Assembly: GCF_001423245.1 (NCBI RefSeq)
Contig: NZ_LMOH01000026.1
Coordinates: 1 to 64,000, forward strand
Reading direction: 5' to 3'
DNA: 64,000 nt
DNA from: Aureimonas sp. Leaf324
GTDB taxonomy: Bacteria > Pseudomonadota > Alphaproteobacteria > Rhizobiales > Rhizobiaceae
The notes below the pieces were generated by a model. The model ran no database searches. It was not told the DNA's origin and saw nothing but the letters and a program-made list of their open reading frames with translations. Of the stretch, positions 23,181-33,701 are shown piece by piece (position 1 is the first letter of the stretch; each line of letters starts with the position of its first letter). Position numbers and translations under genes: made by a program.

Positions 23181-23279
23181 TTCACTCCCCCTGCCCCATG
23201 CCTTCGGTCTTCGCGCACCGGCGCCTGCCGACACCCCGGATCGGCCGCGTTGCCGGTCCGCGTCCCGTGCGGGCGCCGC

Positions 23280-25229
23280 TCAAAACTCTTCCCAATTGTC
23301 CTCCAGGGCGGTCAAGGCCGCGTTACCCTGGGCGACCGGCTTCATCTGAACGACGGGGCGGGCGGCGGGGGTGGCCGACGCGGAGCGCCGGGCGACCTTC
23401 GCCGTGCGCTGGGCCGCGCGCTCGCTCTGGCGCGCGTGGTTGGCGGTGGCGGCCGTCTTGAAGTCGGCGATGAGGCGGGCGAGTTCGTCGGTCTCGTTCG
23501 CCAGCGTCTGCGCGGCCGCCGTCGCCTGCTCGACCATCGCCGCGTTCTGCTGGGTCACCTTGTCCATCTGGTCGGCTGCCGTCGACACCTCGCGGAGCGA
23601 CACGGCCTGTTCCTGCGCCCGGCGCGCGATCTCCGACACGACGCGGCTCACCTCGCCGACCTCGGAGATGATCTCCGTCAGGCTCTTGCCGGAGGCCGAG
23701 ACAAGCTCGACGCCCGACGCCACCTGCTCGCCCGACGCCTGGATCAGGTCCTTGATCTCCTTCGCCGCTTCGGCCGAGCGCTGGGCAAGGCCGCGCACCT
23801 CTTGGGCGACGACCGCGAAGCCACGGCCGGCCTCGCCGGCGCGTGCGGCTTCCACGCCCGCGTTCAGCGCGAGAAGGTTGGTCTGGAAGGCGATCTCGTC
23901 GATCACCGAGATGATGTTGCCGATCTTCTGCGAGGACTGCTCGATCATCTGCATCGCGTCGATCGCGCGGCCGACGATCTCGCCGCCCTTCTGCGCGTTG
24001 CGCTGGGCGCTCCGGGCGCTGGTCTGCGCCTGGTTGGCGTTCTCGGCCGTCTCGTTGACGGCGCGCGTCACCTCGCCGAGCGCCGCGACCGTCTCCTCGA
24101 GGCTCGCCGCCTGCTGCTCGGTGCGCTGGGCGAGGTCGTTCGAGGCGACGTTGATCTCGGTCAGACCCGTGCGGATCGAACCGATCGAGCCGACGACGGC
24201 GCCGATCGTGTGCTCCAGCTTGCCCATCGCGCCATTGAACTGGTCGCGCGTCGCCATGTATTCGGCCGCCACCGCCTCGTCCATGCGCGCCGTCAGATCG
24301 CCCGCCGCAAGACGCGCGAAGCCGCCCTCGATGCTGGCGACGAAGGCGGCCAGTTCCTGCGCCTTGATCCGCTCGGCCGCTGCCTCGCGCTCCAGCCGGG
24401 CGAGTTCGGCGGTCCGAGCGATCTCGGCCTCGGCCTCAAGACGCTTGTTCTGCACCGCCGAGTCCCTGAAGACCTGAACCGTACGCGCCATGCCGCCGAT
24501 CTCGTCGCCGCGGTCCTGCCCCGTCACCTCGACATCGAGACGTCCGCCGGCGAGTTCCACCATCTTGCTCTGAAGGTGAGCAAGCGGCGCGGTAATGGCG
24601 CGGCCGGAGATCCAGAGGGCCAGCACGAGACCGAGGACGGCGCTTGCGATCGAACCGCCTTGCAGCGACCAGGCCGCGGTCGCCGCCTGGTCCGTCAGCG
24701 ATGCGCTCGTGGCGGCGACCCGTTTGATGAGCCGGTCGTTGAGCGTGGACGTCTGCTTGCTGAGATCGACGATCGCCGGATCGACCGCCGTCATGATGGT
24801 CCGCGCCGCATCGTCGTCGTTGCGCAAGCCGGTTGCGATCGCGGCATTGGTCCGCTCGACGATGAGGTCCATTTTCGTCCCGAGGGCCTTCAGCGCGTCC
24901 GCCTCGTCGGTCAGCCGCGACGTGACCTCGCCGAAGTAGGACCGCATCGCATCGAACTGGTCCTTGGCCATCGCCGCGGCGGATTGCGCATCAGCCGAAG
25001 CGCCGTCGTAGGCGATGACACGGTAGGCGGCATAGCCGACCGCGTTGGCGGTCCGGTTCAGGCGGGCGAGGTAGATCGCCGACTTGTCGAGGCGCTCGAT
25101 CATCTCCGAATAATCGCGGTCGGCCGATCGGATGACCGAGGACGCGTAGAACGACGCGGCGATGCCGAGGAGAGAGATGAAAACCGCGATCATCGCGATC
25201 TTGGTGGAGATCCGCAGATTGTTCAGCAT
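23280..25229 (-). CDS. Methyl-accepting chemotaxis protein with C-terminal NWEEF pentapeptide
   Basis: A 649-residue transmembrane chemoreceptor. A first membrane segment spans about residues 10-30, a helical periplasmic sensing region follows (4-helix-bundle-like), and a second segment lies near 190-212. Then come HAMP units and the cytoplasmic coiled coil, with the conserved hairpin tip in [20 protein letters not shown] and [20 protein letters not shown]. The last five residues, NWEEF, match the NWxxF tether that binds CheR/CheB in high-abundance receptors. No che genes are in the window. The ligand cannot be predicted. The small 62-residue gene follows on the same strand. Confidence 0.9.
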   Translation of the reverse strand: MLNNLRISTKIAMIAVFISLLGIAASFYASSVIRSADRDYSEMIERLDKSAIYLARLNRTANAVGYAAYRVIAYDGASADAQSAAAMAKDQFDAMRSYFGEVTSRLTDEADALKALGTKMDLIVERTNAAIATGLRNDDDAARTIMTAVDPAIVDLSKQTSTLNDRLIKRVAATSASLTDQAATAAWSLQGGSIASAVLGLVLALWISGRAITAPLAHLQSKMVELAGGRLDVEVTGQDRGDEIGGMARTVQVFRDSAVQNKRLEAEAEIARTAELARLEREAAAERIKAQELAAFVASIEGGFARLAAGDLTARMDEAVAAEYMATRDQFNGAMGKLEHTIGAVVGSIGSIRTGLTEINVASNDLAQRTEQQAASLEETVAALGEVTRAVNETAENANQAQTSARSAQRNAQKGGEIVGRAIDAMQMIEQSSQKIGNIISVIDEIAFQTNLLALNAGVEAARAGEAGRGFAVVAQEVRGLAQRSAEAAKEIKDLIQASGEQVASGVELVSASGKSLTEIISEVGEVSRVVSEIARRAQEQAVSLREVSTAADQMDKVTQQNAAMVEQATAAAQTLANETDELARLIADFKTAATANHARQSERAAQRTAKVARRSASATPAARPVVQMKPVAQGNAALTALEDNWEEF

Positions 25230-25732
25230 GGGGCAGACCTAACGAAGAGGTGATAGCCCGCTTAAAATTCTACAGGTTTCTTGAGACGCCCCTAACGCCG
25301 GACCACAACCCTGAGGATTTCAAGACATAACTGAAATAAAAGGTCCGCCCTGTGTCGTCTGGGATGCAGGAGCAAGGTGACATCATGTGGACGGCCTGCG
25401 CCTCCTGCCCGACGGACGCGGTGTCGGGCGAATGCTCGGCCGAGAGGCGAAGGCTTGTCGGCGCGGGACCGGGGCATGCGGCGGGGGCCCGGCAGCCTCC
25501 ATCGCATGTCGAGGCATCGAAACCGCCGAGCGCGTGAGATACCAGTCGGAATCGGGCCCTTCGCACGCGCAGACCCGCCGATCGGCCGTTCCATTCGCGC
25601 GGATCGGTGCTGAAGGTGAAGCTTCGAGATCAGGCGGCGACGGTTGGACGCCTGGGAAGCCGTCCCGTCAGGAGCGTCACGGCCCATTCCGAAAACGCTC
25701 AAAGGCGCCATCAGCATTCGGAATGGGGGAAA
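25230..25732. other. Intergenic region upstream of the chemoreceptor
   Basis: No gene is supported in these 503 bp. The part nearest the chemoreceptor start (25240-25340) is A+T-richer and should hold its promoter, but no clear hexamer pair is visible. The rest shows no repeat or RNA I recognise. Confidence 0.4.
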
Positions 25733-25808
<76 letters not shown>

Positions 25809-25905
25809 GGAACGCGGTGGGCGCTGGCCCCTCGCGTCTGAGGGGGCTTCTAAGGGAAGCGCCCCATCATGTCCAGAGGAAACTTCGGGGTTTCGTGCGA
25901 AAGGT

Positions 25906-26304
25906 TCAGGGCTGCAGCCAGGGAAGGTTCGCGACCAGAGCCGAAGGCAGGGGACGGGGGTGAATGCGCAGTTCCTCGCTCGACGGCTGACCGGTCGCGG
26001 CGGTCTCCTCGACCTCGCTGTCCGCCACATCCATGAAGTGGATGCCGGCGAGAGAGTCCCGGCGATAGACGAGCTTGGCGGGGCGGACGGCCTCCTCGTC
26101 GCCGATGCGGATCTCGAAGACCTTGGGCAGCGGGACGGCGGGGTCGATCGTCAGAAGGGCGCCGGTGGCCGAGATGTTGCGAACCGTGCAGTCGAAGGTC
26201 GAATAGCGGTTATTGAAGAGGATCTTGCCGCTTTTCAGGATGCGGGTGCGCGGCGCGACGCGGCGCTCGGCGTCATTCAGGGCGGCTTGGGACATGGCGA
26301 CCAT
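25906..26304 (-). CDS. PilZ domain protein
   Basis: A 132-residue protein made of a single PilZ domain, a cyclic-di-GMP binding module. The N-terminal arginine motif is ERRVAPRTR (RxxxR) and the second motif is NISATG in CTVRNISATGALL, as required for ligand binding. ATG 26304 is chosen because AGAGGA lies about 5 bp upstream; a frame to 26337 and a later ATG at 26295 exist. There is no membrane segment or fused output domain, so it would act through a partner. It stands alone beside tRNA-Lys. Confidence 0.85.
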   Translation of the reverse strand: MVAMSQAALNDAERRVAPRTRILKSGKILFNNRYSTFDCTVRNISATGALLTIDPAVPLPKVFEIRIGDEEAVRPAKLVYRRDSLAGIHFMDVADSEVEETAATGQPSSEELRIHPRPLPSALVANLPWLQP

Positions 26305-26395
26305 GAGATCCTCTCGGCGTTCGCATCGGCGAACCATCGCTCCGAAAGGTTAGCATCGACTGAATCCTGCGCCGGGACGCCGCCACCGGCCGTTC

Positions 26396-26422
26396 GGGAC
26401 CGGGGCGAAGCGCCCCGATCCC
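26396..26422 (-). terminator. Hairpin after ilvC
   Basis: The arms GGGACCGGGGCG and CGCCCCGATCCC (11 of 12 pairs) flank AAG, about 14 bp past the ilvC stop. There is no U-run, so it is a probable but not classic terminator. Confidence 0.5.
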
Positions 26423-26436
26423 GCAGGCGGGACGGC

Positions 26437-27486
<1,050 letters not shown>

Positions 27487-28125
27487 TCAGGCGCCGGATG
27501 GGGTTTGACGGGACGAGACGCCCGCCTGTTCGCTCGTCCCGAAGAGGACGAAGAATTGCTGCGTGGCCGTGCGCGCGGCCCGCTCGATCCCGGCGGCATC
27601 GAGCGTCGGCCGATCGCCGAGGAGAAGTCGGATCTGCGTGTCGCGCACGGTCAGCCCGAAGAAGGTCGAGAAGGCCTCGCCGGTGTCGGCGAAGGCCAGA
27701 AGTCCGGCGCGCCGCCCCGCCTCCAGCACCCCTCCGAGGCGCTGGCGCATTGCGGCCGGCCCGTTCTCGAGGACGATCGCGCCCAGATCCCGCCGGTCGG
27801 AACCCGCATGGCCGACCGCCAGCCGATTGAGCGCGATCGAGGTCTCGCCCGAAAGAACGGTGAGCCAGTCGGTGGCAAAACCGAGGAGGCTGGACTCCAG
27901 CCGCGCGCGGTCGAGCGTCTGCGGGTCGAGGGGCACGGCGCGCACCTTGGCCGCCTGCCACTGGACGGTCGCGGTGAGCAGCCCGTCGCGCCCGCCGAAC
28001 CACTTGTAGAGCGTTTCCTTGGAGCAGCTGGCGCGCCGCGCGACGGCGGTCATCGTCAGGCTCTCGTCGTCCGACACGAGCAGCGCCAGCGCCGCGTCGA
28101 GGACTTCGCCCTGACGCCTCGTCAT
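27487..28125 (-). CDS. TetR-family transcriptional regulator
   Basis: A 212-residue repressor-type protein. The N-terminal helix-turn-helix is TMTAVARRASCSKETLYKWF. The C-terminal ligand domain (ending FFVLFGTSEQ) resembles the AefR-like TetR group. The frame opens at 28248, but a palindromic operator at 28197-28219 would then lie inside the gene, so ATG 28125 is chosen; it places the usual 10 residues before helix 1. A TTG at about 28158 is an alternative. The gene is 30 bp upstream of ilvC on the same strand, so it may control itself and ilvC. The ligand is unknown. Confidence 0.82.
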   Translation of the reverse strand: MTRRQGEVLDAALALLVSDDESLTMTAVARRASCSKETLYKWFGGRDGLLTATVQWQAAKVRAVPLDPQTLDRARLESSLLGFATDWLTVLSGETSIALNRLAVGHAGSDRRDLGAIVLENGPAAMRQRLGGVLEAGRRAGLLAFADTGEAFSTFFGLTVRDTQIRLLLGDRPTLDAAGIERAARTATQQFFVLFGTSEQAGVSSRQTPSGA

Positions 28126-28196
28126 CGCCCGCCCGTCGATCTCGACCGTCCCGCCCAATGGAAGCCGCCCTGCCCAACCGCGGAACCCGTCCGCAT

Positions 28197-28219
28197 GCGT
28201 ACCGTACGTTACGGTACGC
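28197..28219. promoter_or_regulatory. Perfect 23-bp palindrome, probable TetR operator
   Basis: Arms GCGTACCGTA and TACGGTACGC flank CGT, a perfect 10-bp dyad of the size TetR-family dimers bind. It lies 70-95 bp upstream of the regulator's start, so autoregulation and control of the downstream ilvC is the simplest reading. The palindrome is seen directly; the binding is inferred. Confidence 0.75.
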
Positions 28220-28315
28220 CGTTTAGCCGCGATCCCGTCGCTTCGCAAGGGTGGAGGCGATCCGTTGGAAAAGTTTCATCGAGGCCGAGCGGGCGGGACC
28301 GCCGGATCAGAAGGG

Positions 28316-29056
28316 TCAGCCGGCGCAGGCGTCGATGAAGCGGCGCACCGAGCCGGCCATGCCGAACTCCAGCGCATCGGCGGTCAGGCCGTGGCCGATC
28401 GAGACCTCGGCAAGTTGCGGCAGGCGCCGCACCAGCGGGGGCAGATTGGCGACGGTGAGGTCGTGGCCGGCATTGAGGCCGAGGCCGAGCGCGCTGGCTG
28501 CGTTGCCCGCGCGCCCCATCCGGTCAAGCCAGGCTTCGGCCGCGACCGGGTCGGAATGGGTGCCGCCGTAGGGGCCCGTGTAGAGCTCGACGCGGTCGCA
28601 CCCGGTGTCGGCGGCGGCGTTCATGATCGAGGGGTCGGCATCGGCGAAGAGCGAGACCCGCATCCCTTCCCCCTTCAACCGCTCGACGACGCCCTTGAGG
28701 AGCGCGGCATGGGCGGCGAAGTCCCAGCCGTGGTCGGAGGTCGGTTGGGACGGATCGTCGGGCACGAGCGTGACCTGCTCGGGCCGGTTGGCCAGCACGA
28801 GCTGCAGGAAGTCCTCGCTTGGGAACCCCTCGATGTTGAACTCGGCTCCCGGAAACTCCTCGTCGATCAGGCGGCGCAGGACCGGCAGATCGGAAAAGCG
28901 GATATGCCGCTGATCGGGGCGCGGATGGACGGTCAGCCCGTGCGCGCCCGCCTCCAGCGCGATGCGCCCGAAGCGCTCGACGCTCGGCCACGGCAGGTCG
29001 CGCCGGTTGCGCAGCATCGCGACGGCATTGAGATTGACCGACAGTTCGCAGGGCAT
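28316..29056 (-). CDS. pdxJ: Pyridoxine 5'-phosphate synthase
   Basis: The last ring-closing step of de novo vitamin B6 synthesis, joining 3-amino-2-oxopropyl phosphate and deoxyxylulose 5-phosphate. At 246 residues it is a typical PdxJ TIM barrel. Family segments include [15 protein letters not shown] at the N-terminus, [38 protein letters not shown] and [12 protein letters not shown], plus EVSIGHGL near the C-terminus. PdxA is not in the window. The gene is between a helicase gene and the TetR gene on the same strand and ends 96 bp before the TetR operator. Confidence 0.95.
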   Translation of the reverse strand: MPCELSVNLNAVAMLRNRRDLPWPSVERFGRIALEAGAHGLTVHPRPDQRHIRFSDLPVLRRLIDEEFPGAEFNIEGFPSEDFLQLVLANRPEQVTLVPDDPSQPTSDHGWDFAAHAALLKGVVERLKGEGMRVSLFADADPSIMNAAADTGCDRVELYTGPYGGTHSDPVAAEAWLDRMGRAGNAASALGLGLNAGHDLTVANLPPLVRRLPQLAEVSIGHGLTADALEFGMAGSVRRFIDACAG

Positions 29057-29148
29057 CGGGTCGTCTCCTCCTCAAGCTTCTCCGGGCGAACGGGAAGCGT
29101 CTGCCGTCGAACGATGCGCCCGGACCAAGGTTGCGGGCGCCGCACGTC

Positions 29149-30276
29149 TCACTTCACGATGGTCAGGCGCTCGGCCGCGCGGGTGATGGCGGTGTAAAGC
29201 CAGCGCTCGCGCGAATCCTTGAAGGCCCAGCTCTCGTCGAACAGCATGACATGATCCCACTGCGACCCTTGCGCCTTGTGGACGGTCAGCGCGTATCCGT
29301 AGTCGAAGTCGTCGTAGCGCTTCTTGGTGGCCCAGGGCACTTCGGCGCTCGGGTTCTCGAAGGCTTCCCGAAGGAGCTTGATCTTGGCCGCGCCCCGGTC
29401 GATGTCGTCGTCGTCCGGCTTCACGATGAGATTGGTACCGGGCTTGGTCTTTTCGGGCGAGGCCGTCATCACCTGCCAGAGCGAGCCGTTCAGCAGCCCC
29501 TTGGCCGGGTCGTTGCGCAGGCACACCAGCTTGTCGCCCGACTGCGGCAGCGGGCCGGTGAAGCCCTTCAGCTCGCGCAGCCGGTTGTTGTAGAGGCGGC
29601 GCGTGCGATTGGTGCCGACGAGCACCTGATCGGCGGCCAGCACCTCGTCGCGGTCCACCTCGCGCTTCGAGATGACCTTGGCGGCGCCATGGTCGCCGAA
29701 CGAGAGCGGGCGTCCCTCGCGTGCCTCGAGCGCCAAGGCGAGGATCGGGTTGTCGCGCGCCTGCCGGTGGATCTCGGTGAGGAGGAAGTCGGGCTCGGCC
29801 TCGGTGAAGAAGCCGCCGCCCGAGACCGGCGGCAACTGGCCGGGATCGCCGAGCACCAGGATCGGCGTGCCGAACGACAGGAGATCGCGCCCCAGCGCCT
29901 CGTCCACCATCGAGCACTCGTCGACGACGACGAGCTTGGCCTTGGCGACGGGGCTCTGGCGATTGAGCGAGAAGGTGGGCGAGACGCGCGCCGTGCCCGT
30001 TGTCTCGTCGTCGGTCGCCTCCTCGCCTCGCGGGCGATAGATCAGCGAATGCAGCGTCTTCGCGGATTTCGCCCCCTTGGAGCGCAGCACCTGCGCGGCC
30101 TTGCCGGTGAAAGCGGCGAACTGGACGCCGCCCTCGATCCCTTCGGCGAAGTGGCGCGCGAGCGTCGTCTTGCCGGTGCCGGCATAGCCGAAGAGGCGGA
30201 AGATCGGCTGGTCGCCGCGCTTCAGCCAGTCGGCGACGCGCGTCAGGGCCTCGTCCTGTTGGGGTGAGAACTTCAT
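29149..30276 (-). CDS. RecD-like superfamily 1B DNA helicase
   Basis: A 375-residue ATP-dependent helicase related to RecD2/Dda. Motif I is GYAGTGKTTLA near residue 30, motif Ia FTGKAAQVL, motif II VVVDECSMVD, motif III LVLGDPGQLPPV and motif VI in ALTVHKAQGSQWDHV and YTAITRA near the C-terminus. It lacks the long N-terminal domain of RecD2 and any RecBC partner. ATG 30276 is preferred because the upstream extension to 30312 is not conserved-looking. Such stand-alone helicases are widespread in this order; the exact role in repair is not known. Confidence 0.88.
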   Translation of the reverse strand: MKFSPQQDEALTRVADWLKRGDQPIFRLFGYAGTGKTTLARHFAEGIEGGVQFAAFTGKAAQVLRSKGAKSAKTLHSLIYRPRGEEATDDETTGTARVSPTFSLNRQSPVAKAKLVVVDECSMVDEALGRDLLSFGTPILVLGDPGQLPPVSGGGFFTEAEPDFLLTEIHRQARDNPILALALEAREGRPLSFGDHGAAKVISKREVDRDEVLAADQVLVGTNRTRRLYNNRLRELKGFTGPLPQSGDKLVCLRNDPAKGLLNGSLWQVMTASPEKTKPGTNLIVKPDDDDIDRGAAKIKLLREAFENPSAEVPWATKKRYDDFDYGYALTVHKAQGSQWDHVMLFDESWAFKDSRERWLYTAITRAAERLTIVK

Positions 30277-30316
30277 GGGGCTCGGCGTCGCAGAAATCGG
30301 CCCCCGCGGCAAGCCG

Positions 30317-30913
30317 TCAGCGGAGGAGCGGCCAGAGCGTCGCGACGAGCGCGAGGCCCATGACGAGATTGAAGATGCGCAGGCGCCGGGGATCGGCGAG
30401 GAAGTTGCGAAGGCCCATGCCGAACCCCGTCCAGATCACCGCGGTCGGGATGCCGACGAGGAGGAACGCCGCCACGACGACCAGCATGGAGAGAACCGGC
30501 GCGTCGGCGCTGACATAGGCGCCCATGGCGACCAGCGCCATCGCCCAGCCCTTCGGATTGACGACCTGGAACAGGGCGGCCTGGACGAAGGTGACCGGCT
30601 TCTCCACGCGGGCGCCTGAGCCCATCGAGGCCTTGGAGAAGGCGATCTTCCAGGACAGCCACAGGAGATAGGCCGCGCTCGCGATCTTCATGGAGAGCTG
30701 CAGGCCGGGCGCGGAATGGAGGAGCGCGCCGAGCCCCGCGCCCACCGCCAGAAGCAGGAGGCCGAAGCCGAGCTCGATCCCGAGCATGTGCGGGATCGTG
30801 CGGCGGAAGCCGAAGTTCACGCCCGACGTCATCAGCATCAGGTTGTTGGGCCCCGGCGTCAGCGAGGAGACCACAGCAAAGGTGGTGAGCGCGAGAAGGA
30901 CATCGGGCGACAT
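30317..30913 (-). CDS. LysE/RhtB family amino-acid exporter
   Basis: A 198-residue inner-membrane protein with about six hydrophobic segments. The family signature is TPGPNNLMLMTSGVNFGFRR in the first loop, with NPKGWAMAL in the middle. Members export lysine, homoserine, threonine or branched-chain amino acids. It lies 100 bp downstream of ilvH on the same strand, which makes export of branched-chain amino acids an attractive but unproved idea. ATG 30913 is chosen; the frame extends ten codons further. Confidence 0.85.
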   Translation of the reverse strand: MSPDVLLALTTFAVVSSLTPGPNNLMLMTSGVNFGFRRTIPHMLGIELGFGLLLLAVGAGLGALLHSAPGLQLSMKIASAAYLLWLSWKIAFSKASMGSGARVEKPVTFVQAALFQVVNPKGWAMALVAMGAYVSADAPVLSMLVVVAAFLLVGIPTAVIWTGFGMGLRNFLADPRRLRIFNLVMGLALVATLWPLLR

Positions 30914-31013
30914 CGTCGGGCATCCGGTTCGAGAACGGCGCAAGGGATCGCGCCCGGCGGGCGGCCGAGCGTGACGACGAGGGCGATACGGCCGGCGGCG
31001 CAGCGCCCGGCGG

Positions 31014-31595
31014 TCAGGCCTCGATGATCGGGTCCTTGCCGCGGCTCATGGCGGCGACGCCGGTGCGGCAGACCTCGACGAGGCCGAGTGGCGCCATGAT
31101 CTGGATGAACTTCTCGATCTTCGAGGTCTTGCCGGTGATCTCGAACACGAAGTGGTCGGTGGTGCTGTCCACCACCTTGGCGCGGAACACGTCGGCCAGG
31201 CGCAGCGCCTCGACGCGGTCGTCGCCCGCGCCCGCCACCTTGACCAGCGCGAGCTCGCGCTCGATCGGCCCGTCCTCGCCCTGCCCCGTCGCGGTCTTGG
31301 TGAGGTCGACGACCCGGTGCACCGGCACGATGCGGTCGAGCTGGCTCTTCACCTGCTCGATGACGCCCGGCGCGCCGCGCGTCACCACGGTGATGCGCGA
31401 CAGGTGCTTGTTGTGGTCCGTCTCGGAGACCGTGAGGCTTTCGATGTTGTAGCCGCGGCCCGAGAACAGGCCGATCACCCGCGCGAGCACGCCCGGCTCG
31501 TTGTCCACCACGATCGACAGGGTGCGAGAGACGACCGGCGGCTTGTCGTCGGTGATGAAGTAGGCGGAGGCGGGCGGCTGAAGCGGAAGGTTCAT
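31014..31595 (-). CDS. ilvH: Acetolactate synthase small (regulatory) subunit
   Basis: The regulatory subunit that gives acetohydroxyacid synthase its valine feedback and full activity. A 193-residue protein with an N-terminal ACT domain (TLSIVVDNEPGVLARVIGLF, then RGYNIESLTVS) and the usual C-terminal domain. It follows ilvB after 70 bp on the same strand. The length is typical, and the valine-site region GVLARVIGLFSGRGYN is intact. Confidence 0.95.
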   Translation of the reverse strand: MNLPLQPPASAYFITDDKPPVVSRTLSIVVDNEPGVLARVIGLFSGRGYNIESLTVSETDHNKHLSRITVVTRGAPGVIEQVKSQLDRIVPVHRVVDLTKTATGQGEDGPIERELALVKVAGAGDDRVEALRLADVFRAKVVDSTTDHFVFEITGKTSKIEKFIQIMAPLGLVEVCRTGVAAMSRGKDPIIEA

Positions 31596-31665
31596 GGGTC
31601 TTTCCCGGAGAGGTCGGCGCGGCGGTCGTGAGGAGATCGGCGGGGCTGATGCCCCGCCGCATGGC

Positions 31666-33459
31666 TTACACCAGCGCCTTGCCCTTGGCGTCGATCGCGT
31701 TGGCGACCGCGTCGTCGCTCGCTTCGTCGGGGAGCAGGATCTCGTTGTGCGCCTTGCCGGACGGGATCATCGGGAAGCAGTTGGTGAGGTTGGCGACGCA
31801 GCAGTCGACGATCACCGGCCCGTCGGTGTCGATCATCGCCCGGATGCCGGCGTCGAGATCGCCCGCGCTCTCGATGCGGATGCCCGTGCCGCCATAGGCC
31901 TCGGCGAGCTTGACGAAATCCGGCATCGCCTCGGAATAGGAGTTCGACAGGCGGTTGCCGTGCAAGAGCTGCTGCCATTGGCGCACCATGCCCATGTACT
32001 GGTTGTTCAGGATGAACACCTTGACGGGCGCGCCGTGCTGGACGGCGGTCGAGAGCTCCTGCGTCATCATCTGGATCGAGGCGTCGCCCGCGATGTCGAT
32101 GACGAGCGCATCCGGGTGCGCGATCTGGACGCCGACGGCCGCCGGCAGGCCGTAGCCCATGGTGCCGAGGCCCCCGGAGGTCATCCAGCGGTTGGGCTCC
32201 TCGAAGCCGTAGAACTGCGCGGCCCACATCTGGTGCTGGCCGACCTCCGTGGTGATGAAGGTCTTGCGGTCCTTGGTCAGCTCGTAGAGGCGCTTGACCG
32301 CGTGCTGCGGCAGGATGAGGTCGCCCTCCTGGCGGTAGCTCAGGCAGTTGCGCGCCTTCCAGCCGGCGATCTTGCCCTTCCAGTCGGACAGCGCCTCGCG
32401 ATCGAGCGTGTCGCCGGTCTCTCGCCAGACGCCGATCATCGCCTCCAGCACGTGGGCGACGTCGCCGATAACGGCCAAATCGACGCGCACGGTCTTGTTG
32501 ATCTGCGAAGGGTCGATGTCGATGTGGATCTTCTTCGATCCCGGCGAGAAGGCGTCGAGGCGGCCGGTGATCCGGTCGTCGAAGCGCGCGCCGATGCAGA
32601 CCATGACGTCGCAGCCGTGCATGGCGAGGTTGGCTTCGTAGGTGCCGTGCATGCCGAGCATGCCGAGCCAGTTCTCGCCGCTCGCCGGATAGGCGCCGAG
32701 GCCCATCAGGGTCGAGGTGATGGGGAAATCCGTCATCGCGACGAGCTCGCGCAGGAGCTTCGACGCCTCGGGCCCCGAATTGATGACGCCGCCGCCGGTG
32801 TAGAGGATCGGACGTTTGGCGCTCTTCATCAGCTCGACGGCCGCGCGGATGCGGCCGAGATCGGCGTCGAGCTTCGGCTGGTAGCGCTGCGTGGCGCGCG
32901 AGAGCGAGGGCGGCGTGTAGGTGCCGGTCGCGAACTGGACGTCCTTCGGAATGTCGACGACGACCGGGCCCGGACGGCCCGAGGTCGCGACATGGAAGGC
33001 CTCGTGCAGGATCTCGGCGAGGTCCTCGACGCTCTTCACCAGCCAGTTGTGCTTGGTGCAGGGGCGCGTGATGCCGACCGTGTCGCATTCCTGGAACGCG
33101 TCGGAGCCGATCAGCGTCGTCGGGACCTGGCCGGTGATGCAGACGAGCGGGATGGAATCCATCAGCGCGTCCTGCAGCGGCGTCACCGCGTTGGTCGCGC
33201 CGGGGCCCGAGGTCACCAGCATCACGCCGGGCTTGCCGGTGGAGCGGGCATAGCCCTCGGCCGCATGGCCGGCGCCCTGCTCGTGGCGGACCAGGATGTG
33301 CTTGACGTCGGACTGCTGGAACAGCGCGTCGTAGATCGGAAGGACCGCGCCGCCGGGATAGCCGAAGAGATGCTCGACGCCGTGATCCTTCATCGCCTGA
33401 ACCACCATCTGGGCTCCGGTCATCTGGCGGACGGTGGTCTCGATCGTCATCTGGTTCAT
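31666..33459 (-). CDS. ilvB: Acetolactate synthase large (catalytic) subunit
   Basis: A ThDP- and FAD-dependent enzyme that condenses pyruvate with pyruvate or 2-oxobutyrate, the first common step to valine, leucine and isoleucine. It has 597 residues. The catalytic glutamate is in RHEQGAGHAAEGYAR, the FAD/pyruvate region in MLVTSGPGATN, and the ThDP-magnesium motif in DIAGDASIQMMTQELSTA...ILNN. It begins 69 bp after an attenuator hairpin and 129 bp after a leader-peptide stop codon, so expression is probably governed by supply of charged branched-chain tRNAs. ilvH follows. Confidence 0.96.
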   Translation of the reverse strand: MNQMTIETTVRQMTGAQMVVQAMKDHGVEHLFGYPGGAVLPIYDALFQQSDVKHILVRHEQGAGHAAEGYARSTGKPGVMLVTSGPGATNAVTPLQDALMDSIPLVCITGQVPTTLIGSDAFQECDTVGITRPCTKHNWLVKSVEDLAEILHEAFHVATSGRPGPVVVDIPKDVQFATGTYTPPSLSRATQRYQPKLDADLGRIRAAVELMKSAKRPILYTGGGVINSGPEASKLLRELVAMTDFPITSTLMGLGAYPASGENWLGMLGMHGTYEANLAMHGCDVMVCIGARFDDRITGRLDAFSPGSKKIHIDIDPSQINKTVRVDLAVIGDVAHVLEAMIGVWRETGDTLDREALSDWKGKIAGWKARNCLSYRQEGDLILPQHAVKRLYELTKDRKTFITTEVGQHQMWAAQFYGFEEPNRWMTSGGLGTMGYGLPAAVGVQIAHPDALVIDIAGDASIQMMTQELSTAVQHGAPVKVFILNNQYMGMVRQWQQLLHGNRLSNSYSEAMPDFVKLAEAYGGTGIRIESAGDLDAGIRAMIDTDGPVIVDCCVANLTNCFPMIPSGKAHNEILLPDEASDDAVANAIDAKGKALV

Positions 33460-33527
33460 GGCTCGGCCTGCTCGTGTTGGGTGCCGGCTTTTCTAGGCTG
33501 CGGCGCGTTCTTCGGAAAATTCAGGCA

Positions 33528-33553
33528 ATAAAAAAGGCCCTTCGAGGGGCCTT
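33528..33553 (-). terminator. Attenuator terminator upstream of ilvB
   Basis: Read on the minus strand, AAGGCCC-CTCGAA-GGGCCTT forms a 7-bp stem followed by TTTTTTATT, a classic intrinsic terminator. It lies between the leader peptide stop (33588) and ilvB (33459). A competing longer pairing, GCGCACACG with CGTGTGCGC, brackets the segment just upstream and should act as the pause or anti-terminator arm. Confidence 0.82.
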
Positions 33554-33587
33554 GGGATGCGCACACGTGGCAGGAGCCGGACGGTCG

Positions 33588-33641
33588 TTAGACCGCCTCG
33601 CGTGTGCGCCTGCTTACGAGAATGAGCGTGATCGTCTGCAT
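33588..33641 (-). CDS. ilvB leader peptide for transcription attenuation
   Basis: A 17-codon frame reading M Q T I T L I L V S R R T R E A V, then TAA. Five of the first nine codons after the start are for Ile, Leu or Val, and the last codon is Val, which is the signature of ribosome-mediated attenuation of branched-chain amino-acid genes. The coding part overlaps the first arm of the GCGCACACG/CGTGTGCGC pairing. When these tRNAs are uncharged the ribosome would stall and prevent the terminator at 33528-33553 from forming. The mechanism is inferred from layout; the codons and hairpins are visible. Confidence 0.8.
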   Translation of the reverse strand: MQTITLILVSRRTREAV

Positions 33642-33701
33642 GGGGCGGGACCTTACGGAGCGTTCACACGAGCGTCAAGCGCCGCGGAACTCTTTTTCGC
33701 C

